From: Pseudolabrys sp035718275
GTDB lineage: Bacteria; Pseudomonadota; Alphaproteobacteria; Rhizobiales; Xanthobacteraceae
DNA length: 64,000 nucleotides
Assembly: GCA_035718275.1 (NCBI GenBank)
Contig: DASTHI010000008.1
Span: 101,229-165,228 of the forward strand
Direction: 5' to 3'
The notes under the pieces were generated by a model that saw only the letters and a program-made list of their open reading frames with translations, made no database searches and was not told where the DNA came from. Below, in pieces: positions 49,891 through 57,701 of this stretch. The stretch's first letter is position 1; each line of letters starts with the position of its first letter. Both the position numbers and the translations under genes were made by a program.

Positions 49891-51198
49891 GTGGACCGTT
49901 ACGACAGGATGGTCCTTCAATTCCGCGACGTCCTCGCGGAGACGGAACGGCTTGCCGCCGAGGAAATGCAAGCCTACCAGCAGAAGTTGCTCGAGCCGCT
50001 TCTGCTCCACGCCCGTCAACACGTGCCCTTTTATAAGCAGCGGCTTGCGCCGGTATTCCCGGACGGAAAACTGGATTTGAGTCGATTTCACAAAATTCCT
50101 GTTCTCACGCGAGCTGAAGCGCAGGCCAGCGTAAAAACGCTAGCCGCCCTCGATCTTCCGCCGCATATGGGCGCGATCGAAAGTGAGGAAACGTCCGGGT
50201 CGACCGGCCGACCTTTCGTCCACCGTCGCAATCAATTGGTGAGTATAGCCAATCTCGCTGTCACCGACCGGCTCCTGCGCTGGTGGGACTTCGACGGCGA
50301 CAAGACGATGGCAACCTTCATTTCGCGAAACCGCGAGCGGGCGCCGCCGCCGGATGGTGCGACCGCACAGGGGTGGCGCACGGGCCACTCCGGTCGGCAT
50401 CACATGATTGACATGTGGGCGGATACAGATGTTCAGATCGACTGGCTGGCGGCGCGCAAACCACACTACCTGACGGCCTATTCATCGACACTGTTGGCAC
50501 TGGCTGAGCGTGTTCAAAAACGTGGCATCTCATTGAAGTTCGAGAGGATCACGTCGGTCGCGACCGCCATGTCCGATGAAATCAGGGGTATGAGTACCGA
50601 GGTTCTCGGCGCCTACCCGATCGATCAATACGGTGCGCAGGAAGTGGGTGTCATCGCAACCGAGTGCCCGGTTTGTAAACGCTATCATCTCAACTGCGAG
50701 GTCCTGGCGACCGAAATCCTGCACGACGATGGAACGCCTTGCGCACCCGGAGAAACCGGACGCGTGATCGTGACCTCATTGTACAACTATGCAATGCCGT
50801 TCATTCGCTACGAAATAGGGGACTACGCCACTGTCGGGCCGGCGAAGGTCAAGTGTCCGGTACGATTGCCGACTCTCAGTCGCGTGCTGGGCCGATATCG
50901 GAATACGTTCACCCTGAAGGATGGGCGCGTCATCTATCCTTATGTTGCGATAGGCCGCTTTCGCGAGTTCATCTCTTTTCAACAGGTTCAGGTCGTGCAG
51001 ACGGATTATGATTCACTGGAGGTTCGTTACGTGCCCCTGGAAAATACCGAGGCAGATGTCTTGGGTCTGCAGACATATCTGCGTGAAGCCATCGATCCGG
51101 CTTTCAATGTACGTGCAGTTGCCGTTGATGAGATCGGGCGTTCAGCGGGCGGAAAATTTGAGGACTTCCTGTCCTTGGTGCCCCGCCATCGAAACTAG
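49891..51198 (+). CDS. PaaK-like adenylate-forming enzyme
   Basis: A 435-residue acyl-adenylate ligase related to phenylacetate-CoA ligase. The phosphate-binding loop is EETSGSTGRP; the adenine motif is QYGAQEVG; the conserved RYEIGDY follows GRVIVTSLYNYAMPFI. A cysteine cluster (CPVCKRYHLNC) sits where PaaK proteins carry a zinc-like site. It starts at a GTG with GGAG before it and is close behind the fumarase gene. The acid substrate is unknown, and the metabolic link to fumarase is not obvious. Confidence 0.8.
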   Translation: MDRYDRMVLQFRDVLAETERLAAEEMQAYQQKLLEPLLLHARQHVPFYKQRLAPVFPDGKLDLSRFHKIPVLTRAEAQASVKTLAALDLPPHMGAIESEETSGSTGRPFVHRRNQLVSIANLAVTDRLLRWWDFDGDKTMATFISRNRERAPPPDGATAQGWRTGHSGRHHMIDMWADTDVQIDWLAARKPHYLTAYSSTLLALAERVQKRGISLKFERITSVATAMSDEIRGMSTEVLGAYPIDQYGAQEVGVIATECPVCKRYHLNCEVLATEILHDDGTPCAPGETGRVIVTSLYNYAMPFIRYEIGDYATVGPAKVKCPVRLPTLSRVLGRYRNTFTLKDGRVIYPYVAIGRFREFISFQQVQVVQTDYDSLEVRYVPLENTEADVLGLQTYLREAIDPAFNVRAVAVDEIGRSAGGKFEDFLSLVPRHRN

Positions 51199-51257
51199 CT
51201 CGGCCGGTCTCCGCAAGAAGACAACTTGCAGACAGCGATCACTCCCAAGCACATAGA

Positions 51258-52052
51258 TCAAGGGCCGAATCTGTAGCTGATGCCCACGCGAATCTTGTGT
51301 ACGTCCTCGACATCGACGTGTCCCGTCTGGCCAATACCAAAAGGAACATCAAAGCCGCCAAAATTTTCGTACAGGTATTCGATCCGGCCGATCCAATTCG
51401 TCGCGATCATGTATTCAGCGCCGGCTCCGGCAGCAAATCCGGTGAGCGTCTTGCTGGCCGATGAAGCAGCCGCCGCGAGGGTGAAGCCGCCAGGTCCGGT
51501 CAGAGACGTAAGCTCGGACCATTCGGCGCGCGCGAACGCGACGCCACCGGTGCCATAGAACAGCCATGGGCCGGCGACGTACCCCAATCTACCGCGAACG
51601 GTTCCTTGCCAAGTCAGCTTCAGCTCGGAGGTAACATTCAAGCGGTAGGTGTTGCCGTCAGTCGACTGCACACTGAGCGTGGTGTTGTGGGTATCGTCTC
51701 CGTTTCCCCATGTGATGTCGCCTTCGATTCCCAGCAGCCAGTTCGGCGCGAACTGGAAATTGTACCCGGCGTGTCCACCTACGATGCCACCGTCAGGGTG
51801 ATAACCCTCGTTGCGCGGGGGAAGAGTAATTGAAATACCGCCCCCGCCGGTGATCACATAGGAATTTCCCGTGAAGTCCGCGTTTCCCCAGCGATAGCCG
51901 GCGTGCACACCGGTATAGAAGCCGTTCCAGTTCGGGATCGGTGGGGCGCCTTGCGCGCTTGCCGGTAGAGTTGCAGCTGTGCCGACGGCAATGCCAGCCG
52001 CGATTTCAAGCAACGTCAACGATGCCAGCCGAGAACGGGCCTTGTTGGTCAT
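51258..52052 (-). CDS. Outer membrane beta-barrel protein (Omp25/RopB-like)
   Basis: A signal peptide (ASLTLLEIAAGIAVGTAATL, cut after SAQ) leads to an eight-stranded barrel of about 235 residues with repeated aromatic/glycine strands: NWNGFYTGVHAGYRWGNADF, GIVGGHAGYNFQFAPNWLLG and NWIGRIEYLYENFGGFDVPF. It ends RVGISYRFGP, close to the usual terminal aromatic. This is a common surface protein of Rhizobiales. Single gene. Confidence 0.87.
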   Translation of the reverse strand: MTNKARSRLASLTLLEIAAGIAVGTAATLPASAQGAPPIPNWNGFYTGVHAGYRWGNADFTGNSYVITGGGGISITLPPRNEGYHPDGGIVGGHAGYNFQFAPNWLLGIEGDITWGNGDDTHNTTLSVQSTDGNTYRLNVTSELKLTWQGTVRGRLGYVAGPWLFYGTGGVAFARAEWSELTSLTGPGGFTLAAAASSASKTLTGFAAGAGAEYMIATNWIGRIEYLYENFGGFDVPFGIGQTGHVDVEDVHKIRVGISYRFGP

Positions 52053-52274
52053 GGCGCCCCCACAGCGCTAAAGAATTGGCGATGGTATTCCGACGGCACG
52101 GGCACAGAAAGACGGGGGGAACCCAGTTTTCCCAAGCGGTCAGGAAATTGTCTTCAATGATGCAATTCGGCCACAAACCGCTTTTTTCTTAACGAGTCAA
52201 AGAGGTTGTATGGGTTATCGAAGAAAAATCCGTGGGGTTTCGACGTGGGCTGGAGGACGAAAACGCTGCGTGGC

Positions 52275-52303
52275 GAGAAATCGGCGGCCACTCGGGCCGC
52301 CGA
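52275..52303 (-). terminator. Terminator of the MFS transporter and its small partner
   Basis: TCGGCGGCC/GGCCGCCGA with a five-base loop (52281-52303) lies just past the small partner gene; the minus strand continues TTTCTCG. The T-tract is short, so strength is moderate. Confidence 0.6.
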
Positions 52304-52325
52304 AATCTTTTCAGCGCTTTAATGC

Positions 52326-52451
52326 TTACTGGAAAAGCTTCATTGCATTGATGAGCGTCTGCAGCACTCCCAGCACGAGCGGAATGCCGACGAAGCCCCA
52401 TGCCAGCGCAAGTTCGAGGGTCGTGGTTTCTTCATTTCCTGCTGTTGCCAT
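52326..52451 (-). CDS. 41-residue membrane partner of the MFS transporter
   Basis: The frame gives MATAGNEETTTLELALAWGF then VGIPLVLGVLQTLINAMKLF with one central membrane helix and an AGGGAGA ribosome site. It lies 18 bp after the OxlT-like gene. Similar miniproteins next to OxlT-type transporters are annotated as MFS transporter small subunit; I recall the annotation but not any proof of function. Its tight linkage suggests a role in stability or assembly of the transporter. Confidence 0.75.
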   Translation of the reverse strand: MATAGNEETTTLELALAWGFVGIPLVLGVLQTLINAMKLFQ

Positions 52452-52469
52452 TTCGATCGTCTCCCTCTT

Positions 52470-53852
52470 CTACGCCCGGGCGCCGGCGGCGCCGCGCACG
52501 TCGTTTTCTTTCATGTGGTAGCGCGCATCGACCGCCTTCACGAGGTAATTGCAGATGAAGCCGATCACCAGCAGGCCGGCCATGATGTACATCGTCGTGT
52601 TGTAGGCTTGAGCCTTCGGTACGCCATGCGTGACGTTGTACTCGCGGATGTAATTCACGAGCACCGGACCAAAGATGCCTGCCATCGACCACGCAGTGAG
52701 CAGCAGGCCATGAATGGCGCCGACATAACGGGTGCCGTACATGTCTTTGAGATAAGCCGGAACCGTGGAAAAACCGCCGCCATACATGCTGATGATGACG
52801 AGGAATGCGCACACGAAGCCGACGACGCTGCCGATCGAGCCGGTCGTAGGCACCAGGCAATAGAGGACGAATCCGAGCACCATGAACACAAAATAAGTGT
52901 TGCGGCGCCCAATATAGTCCGACGTGGAGGCCCAGAAGAAACGGCCGCCCATATTAAAGAGGCTCATCAGACCGACGAAACCGGCTGCAGCGACCGGCGT
53001 GATATGGCCCGGAAACATTTCCTGGCTCATCGCCGAGGCCTGTCCAAGCACGCCGATGCCTGCGGTGACGTTCAGGCACAGCACCCACCAGATCAACCAG
53101 AATTGCGGCGTTCGTAGCGCGTCGTAGACGAATACGTCGTTCTTGGTGATCAGCTTTTGGCTCTGGGCCGGAGGCGTATAGCCTTGCGGCTTCCAGCCCG
53201 GCGCCGGCACGCGAACAATGATCGATCCAACGATCATGAAAAAGAAGTATGCGATGCCGAGCACGATGAAGGTCTCGGCGACGCCGATGTGCGTCGAGGT
53301 GGTGAACTTGCTCATCAGCCACACCGAGAGTGGAGAGGCGATAAATGCACCGCCGCCAAATCCCATGATGGCCATGCCGGTTGCCATGCCCGGTCGGTCT
53401 GGAAACCATTTGATCAATGTCGAAACCGGAGAGATGTAGCCGATACCGAGCGCAATTCCGCCGAGGACGCCGTAGCCGAGATAGATGATCCAGAGCATAT
53501 GCGCGTACACGCCGATGGCGGAGATGAAGAAACCTCCTGCCCAGCAAAGCGCTGCCGTAAACATTGCGCGGCGCGGACCACCTTCTTCGACCCAGCGCCC
53601 GAAAACGGCAGACGACACGCCAAGAAAGAAAATCGCGATCGAGAAGATCCAGCCGAGTTGCGTGAGCTTCCAGTCCCCCGGCGCCGACTGGGTGATCCCG
53701 ATCAGCTTGGTCATTGGCAAGTTGAACACGCTGTAGGCATAGGCCTGCCCGATGCACAGGTGCACGCAAAGCGCGGCTGGCGGCACCATCCACCGGCTAA
53801 AGCCAGGCTTGGCGATCGTGTGTTCGCGATCGAGAAATGACAGTAACCCCAT
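52470..53852 (-). CDS. MFS transporter, oxalate/formate antiporter (OxlT)-like
   Basis: A 460-residue protein with twelve membrane helices. It shows the OxlT-group blocks CVHLCIGQAYAYSVFNLPMT, GVLGGIALGIGYISPVSTLI and KWFPDRPGMATGMAIMGFGG, and the later SDYIGRRNTYFVFMV. OxlT exchanges oxalate for formate across the inner membrane, but many family members move other small monocarboxylates, and no oxalate-degrading gene is present here. The ATG at 53852 is preferred: GGGGAGA lies upstream. LysR lies 157 bp upstream on the same strand; the small partner gene follows. Confidence 0.85.
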   Translation of the reverse strand: MGLLSFLDREHTIAKPGFSRWMVPPAALCVHLCIGQAYAYSVFNLPMTKLIGITQSAPGDWKLTQLGWIFSIAIFFLGVSSAVFGRWVEEGGPRRAMFTAALCWAGGFFISAIGVYAHMLWIIYLGYGVLGGIALGIGYISPVSTLIKWFPDRPGMATGMAIMGFGGGAFIASPLSVWLMSKFTTSTHIGVAETFIVLGIAYFFFMIVGSIIVRVPAPGWKPQGYTPPAQSQKLITKNDVFVYDALRTPQFWLIWWVLCLNVTAGIGVLGQASAMSQEMFPGHITPVAAAGFVGLMSLFNMGGRFFWASTSDYIGRRNTYFVFMVLGFVLYCLVPTTGSIGSVVGFVCAFLVIISMYGGGFSTVPAYLKDMYGTRYVGAIHGLLLTAWSMAGIFGPVLVNYIREYNVTHGVPKAQAYNTTMYIMAGLLVIGFICNYLVKAVDARYHMKENDVRGAAGARA

Positions 53853-54008
53853 TGATGAATTCTCCCCTGACACTTTTGTTTTCTTGTGCGCTTCAAGCGA
53901 GTGCGCATGCGCAAAAGAAAGGGCGCGTGCGATTGCATCAAGGAGCCAGACGCAATCCTGCTATTGCAAACCGCAATGGGATTGCAGCGACACACGTATA
54001 GGGAAAGG

Positions 54009-54911
54009 CTATGCGGCCGGGAGCAGTCCTGCTGGTGCGCTTGCCCGTGCTTCTTCGATTAACGAGGCGACCGAGGGCTGTAGCGGATGCCTTTCGGAGA
54101 CCACGAGTCCAATCGTGTGGAAAACTTCCGGCTCGACGATCGGAATTGCGCGCAGCGTATCGGTCAGCTGAACGGATTCCAGCGCCGAGTTCGGAACGAT
54201 GCTGGCCCAGTGTCCGGCGCGGACGTGCGCCATTAGTGCGCTCAACGAATCAGTTTCCAGGAACGGGGTAGGCTCGACGCCAATGCGGCGAAGGATGCTG
54301 TCTACGATCCTGCGACTCTGCATGTCGCGCGCGAGAAGACAGAGCGGCGCTTCCGCGGCCTGTGACCACGTGACCCGATCGGCGCCGCCAAGCGGGCCTT
54401 CAACGGTAGTCATCAGCAGAAATTCCTCGCGGTAAATCGGAATCGCGCTGACATCACCAATGGGTTCATTGCTCAAATAGGTTACGCCTGCATCGATCTC
54501 GCGCTGGCGCAGCATATTGAGTAGGACCGTCGACGTGCGGCCGAGAACGGTAAACCGAATGTTCGGATGACGTACCTGGAGCGGTACCGTGAGTTTCGCA
54601 ACCAGCGGCATCGTCGACGGGAGCGCAGCGATACGCAAATGCGAATCCATCCCGCTTTTCATTCCGAGAAGATCCTGCCGCATTGCGCGCGCATCACCCA
54701 CCAGCCGATGTGCCCACAACAGCACGCGTTCGCCTTCAGGCGTGAAGCCCTGGAAGCGTGACGCTCGCTTGACGAGCGAAGTATTGAGCATCTGCTCGAG
54801 ACTCTGAATGCCGAGAGAAAGCGTGGGCTGAGCAACACCGCAACTTTCGGCTGCGCGGCCAAAGTGCTGTTCGCGTGACAAGGCAATCATGAATTCAAGC
54901 TTTTCAAGCAT
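54009..54911 (-). CDS. LysR family transcriptional regulator
   Basis: A 300-residue regulator. The N-terminal helix-turn-helix (FMIALSREQHFGRAAESCGV, AQPTLSLGIQSLEQML) spans residues 1-60; the effector domain (LRIAALPSTMPLVAKLTVPL onward) follows. It lies upstream of the OxlT-like gene on the same strand and divergent from the ABC transporter operon, so it may control either. An inverted repeat lies just before its start. Confidence 0.9.
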   Translation of the reverse strand: MLEKLEFMIALSREQHFGRAAESCGVAQPTLSLGIQSLEQMLNTSLVKRASRFQGFTPEGERVLLWAHRLVGDARAMRQDLLGMKSGMDSHLRIAALPSTMPLVAKLTVPLQVRHPNIRFTVLGRTSTVLLNMLRQREIDAGVTYLSNEPIGDVSAIPIYREEFLLMTTVEGPLGGADRVTWSQAAEAPLCLLARDMQSRRIVDSILRRIGVEPTPFLETDSLSALMAHVRAGHWASIVPNSALESVQLTDTLRAIPIVEPEVFHTIGLVVSERHPLQPSVASLIEEARASAPAGLLPAA

Positions 54912-55302
54912 TGCACCTTCCTACATCAGTCATTGATAAAAACTATCGAGGTCTCACCCTAAGACGGCCACAAGCGCCCGTAAAGCGCGCCAAAAGGAGC
55001 AATCATTTTATCCCTAAATTTACAGATTTAGAAAGCTGATCAGCCGCATGGTCGCGCTTGCGGCAAGCAGCGCAAGCAATGTCGAGAAGCGCGCATTGCG
55101 GCGTTCGCTCTTTCGGCGCTTGCGACTGCGCGTTGCATAGTCGACGAAAGTGGCATTGACGCGGATGGTAATCACGTCGGCAATGGACGCTTGACGTTCC
55201 TGACTGTCTCCGTCCGCTTTGGACACAGCAGGGACTCGCGCAACAAAAAAGAGACGCACAATTTGCGGGCGGCTCGATTTTATCGAATTGGGAGGAAGCA
55301 AA
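54912..55302. promoter_or_regulatory. LysR/ABC divergent region with LysR-type inverted repeat
   Basis: At 54933-54949 TTGATA and TATCGA flank AAAAC, an inverted repeat of the T-N11-A type typical for LysR sites, 22 bp from the LysR start. An AT-rich stem CTAAAT/ATTTAG is at 55014-55031. The ABC substrate-binding gene starts at 55303. No convincing gene is present in these 391 bp. Confidence 0.5.
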
Positions 55303-56655
55303 ATGTCAGGTGACAAGAAATCCGCAGCCATTTCGCGCCGAACCATATTGCAGGCCGGCGCCGGTCTCGCGGGCGGCGCACTGTTGCCTTCGGCGATTAC
55401 ACGTCCAGCCCTTGCGGTCGGCGAGCATCCGCCAATCGGCACCTACCCCGACGGCTCTTCGGGAAGTTCGGTGACGATCAGCATCGCGGTGCCGCGCACT
55501 GGCACCTATGCGGTGCAGGGTGAAGACGAACTCAAGGGTTGGCAGCTCGCGGTCGAGCACATGAACTCCGGCCATGAACTGATGAAGAAATTCTCGCCCA
55601 AAACCACCAAGGGCGTGCTCGGCAAGGAAGTGAAAATTGTTGTTGCCGACTCGGGCGCCAAGCCAAACACCGCCGTGCAGGCCCACCAGCGCGCCATAAC
55701 AGAGAACAAGGCCGTGCTTCTCACGGGCTCGACCTCCTCGGCAGTCGCGGTTGCGACCAACAAGCTGGCGCAGCGCGAGCACGTGCTCTATGTCGCGGGC
55801 ATTTCCGGCTCTAACGACACGACAGGCAAGGACTGCGTGCGCTACGGTTTCCGCCAGAATTTCTATGGCGAGACCGCGGCGAATGCGATCGGTCCGGTTC
55901 TGGTCAAGGCGTTCGGCAAGAACAAAAAAGCGGCGTTCATGACGCCGGACTACACCTACGGCCACACCGTCACGAAGTCGGTGAATGAGTACCTGACAAA
56001 GAACGCGGGCTGGACGCAAGTGACAGACCAGGTGTCGCCGCTCGGCACCCAGGACTTTAGCCAGTATCTCACCAACGTCGCCAACTCCGGCGCCGAGTTC
56101 ATTATCAACGTGAACTGGGGCCGTGACGCGGTGCTATCGGTGCAGCAGGCCAAGCAGTTTGGGCTGACGCCGAAGATGAAGATGGTGATCCCATATCAGA
56201 TCCCGTTCCTCGCGAAGGAAGCAGGACCGGAGCTGATGGCGGGCGTGTTCGCCGCCACCGATTACTGGTGGACGGTGGAAGATAAATATCCGCTGGCCAA
56301 AATGTTCAATGACGCGTTCGTCAAGAAGTACGGCTACCATCCAGAGTGGGGCGCGGAGAACGCCTACGTCAGCTTCGCGCACTGGTCGCGCATGGTGCAT
56401 GAAGCCGGCACCTTCTATCCGCCGGAGGTCATCAAGACCTACGAGAAGGGCGAAACTATCCCGTCGCTGTTGGGCGACGTGCGCTATCGTCCGGAAGATC
56501 ACCAGTGCGTCCGCCCGGTCGTCATCGTCCGGGGCAAAGACCCGAAGGACATGAAGAACAAGGAAGACTTCTGGGAGGTTCTCGAGGTCCTGCCGGGCGC
56601 GCCGCTGATGCAGAAGCCGGACGCGTTCGGCTGCAATCTCGGCGACTACGTCTGA
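55303..56655 (+). CDS. ABC transporter substrate-binding protein, branched-chain amino acid/amide type
   Basis: A 450-residue periplasmic binding protein of the Peripla_BP_6 type. A Tat signal (SRRTILQAGAGLAGGALLPS, cut after ALA) leads to the two-lobe fold: VTISIAVPRTGTYAVQGEDE, VKIVVADSGAKPNTAVQAHQ, and ITENKAVLLTGSTSSAVAVA. GGGAGGAAG lies just before the ATG at 55303. Family members bind leucine-type amino acids, amides, urea or aromatic acids; the ligand is not evident. Large conserved blocks late in the protein (YWWTVEDKYPLAKMFNDAFV) suggest an unusual ligand. Confidence 0.87.
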   Translation: MSGDKKSAAISRRTILQAGAGLAGGALLPSAITRPALAVGEHPPIGTYPDGSSGSSVTISIAVPRTGTYAVQGEDELKGWQLAVEHMNSGHELMKKFSPKTTKGVLGKEVKIVVADSGAKPNTAVQAHQRAITENKAVLLTGSTSSAVAVATNKLAQREHVLYVAGISGSNDTTGKDCVRYGFRQNFYGETAANAIGPVLVKAFGKNKKAAFMTPDYTYGHTVTKSVNEYLTKNAGWTQVTDQVSPLGTQDFSQYLTNVANSGAEFIINVNWGRDAVLSVQQAKQFGLTPKMKMVIPYQIPFLAKEAGPELMAGVFAATDYWWTVEDKYPLAKMFNDAFVKKYGYHPEWGAENAYVSFAHWSRMVHEAGTFYPPEVIKTYEKGETIPSLLGDVRYRPEDHQCVRPVVIVRGKDPKDMKNKEDFWEVLEVLPGAPLMQKPDAFGCNLGDYV

Positions 56656-56667
56656 CGTAACTCCGAG

Positions 56668-56735
56668 CCGCTTCCGGGTTCGCGTGAACACGGAAGCGGT
56701 ATCCACATCGTTATGCCCGGTGCTGTGCCGGGCAT
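56668..56735 (+). other. Two hairpins between substrate-binding and permease genes
   Basis: CCGCTTCCG/CGGAAGCGG (56668-56699), with an inner GTTC/GAAC stem, and ATGCCCGG/CCGGGCAT (56713-56735) follow each other. Without T-runs they probably stabilise or process the message so that more binding protein than permease is made, a common plan in ABC operons. Confidence 0.5.
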
Positions 56736-56812
56736 CTGCGCCTTAACTCTCCAACGAAGGCGTGGGTGGGCGGGCCAGCACGTCCATGACGGATGCGGGC
56801 GCCGGGACGCAT

Positions 56813-57688
56813 ATGATCAACTGGGGCAACTTCATCTCGCAGTGCTTCAACGGGCTCGTGCTCGGCGCTTTGCTCGCGCTGATCTCCTCGGGCTTGACCA
56901 TCATTTACGGCACGCTCGGCGTGCTCAATCTGGCGCACGGCGCGATGTTCATGCTCGGCGGCTATGCTGGCTGGGTTGCCTACACTTATACGGGCTCATT
57001 CCTCATCGGGGTGGCGTTTGGTTCGTTATTCGTCATGCTGGTCGGCATCATCGTGGAGCGGGTCATCATCCGTTATTTCTATAGTCGCCCGCACGAAGAT
57101 CAGCTCCTCGTCACCTTCGGTCTTGGCATCGTATTCGTCGAAACGGTCCGTTTCTTTTTCGGCAGCCTATCCAAGATAACGCCGCCACCGTCATCGCTCG
57201 TTGGCATCATGAATCTCGGCTTCATGTTTTATCCCACGTATCGCATTGCGCTTCTGGGTATCGTTGCGGTCGCGCTGCTCGCCCTGTTCCTCGTGCTTTA
57301 TCGTACCCGCATCGGCATGATCGTGCGTGCCGGCATTGAAGATGCCGTGATGGTCGATTCGCTCGGCATCGACGTCTACAAGATATTTATGCTGGTCTTC
57401 GGCATCGGCGCGATGGCCGCCGGCTTTGCAGGAATCGTCAATGCGCCAGTCGTAGCGATCTCCCCTGACGTCGGCGAAGGCATCCTGGTGCAAACCTTCG
57501 TCGTGGTGGTGATCGGGGGCGTCGGCTCTTTCCCGGGTGCCGTGCTCGGCGGCCTGATCGCCGGCCAGATCATCAGCATCACCTCGATGTTCGATCCCGC
57601 ATACTCATACGTCATGCTGTTTGCTGCGATGGTGATAGTGCTCGTGGTGCGTCCGTACGGGCTCTTAGGCACCAAGGGTCGCGAGTAG
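56813..57688 (+). CDS. ABC transporter permease, LivH type
   Basis: A 291-residue inner-membrane permease of the HAAT family with about eight helices. It contains FISQCFNGLVLGALLALISS and GLTIIYGTLGVLNLAHGAMF, both LivH signatures, and FVVVVIGGVGSFPGAVLGGL near the end. The ATG at 56813 matches the family start; 56786 and 56762 (GTG) are alternatives. It is second in the operon: binding protein, LivH, LivM-LivG fusion, LivF. Confidence 0.88.
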   Translation: MINWGNFISQCFNGLVLGALLALISSGLTIIYGTLGVLNLAHGAMFMLGGYAGWVAYTYTGSFLIGVAFGSLFVMLVGIIVERVIIRYFYSRPHEDQLLVTFGLGIVFVETVRFFFGSLSKITPPPSSLVGIMNLGFMFYPTYRIALLGIVAVALLALFLVLYRTRIGMIVRAGIEDAVMVDSLGIDVYKIFMLVFGIGAMAAGFAGIVNAPVVAISPDVGEGILVQTFVVVVIGGVGSFPGAVLGGLIAGQIISITSMFDPAYSYVMLFAAMVIVLVVRPYGLLGTKGRE

Positions 57689-57701
57689 GTGATCGTGCCC
57701 A

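Noticed and set aside
55020..55175. Minus-strand frame of about 51 codons before the ABC binding-protein gene
   Set aside because: It needs a GTG start without ribosome site, has no recognisable domain, and the longer version overlaps the true gene start.
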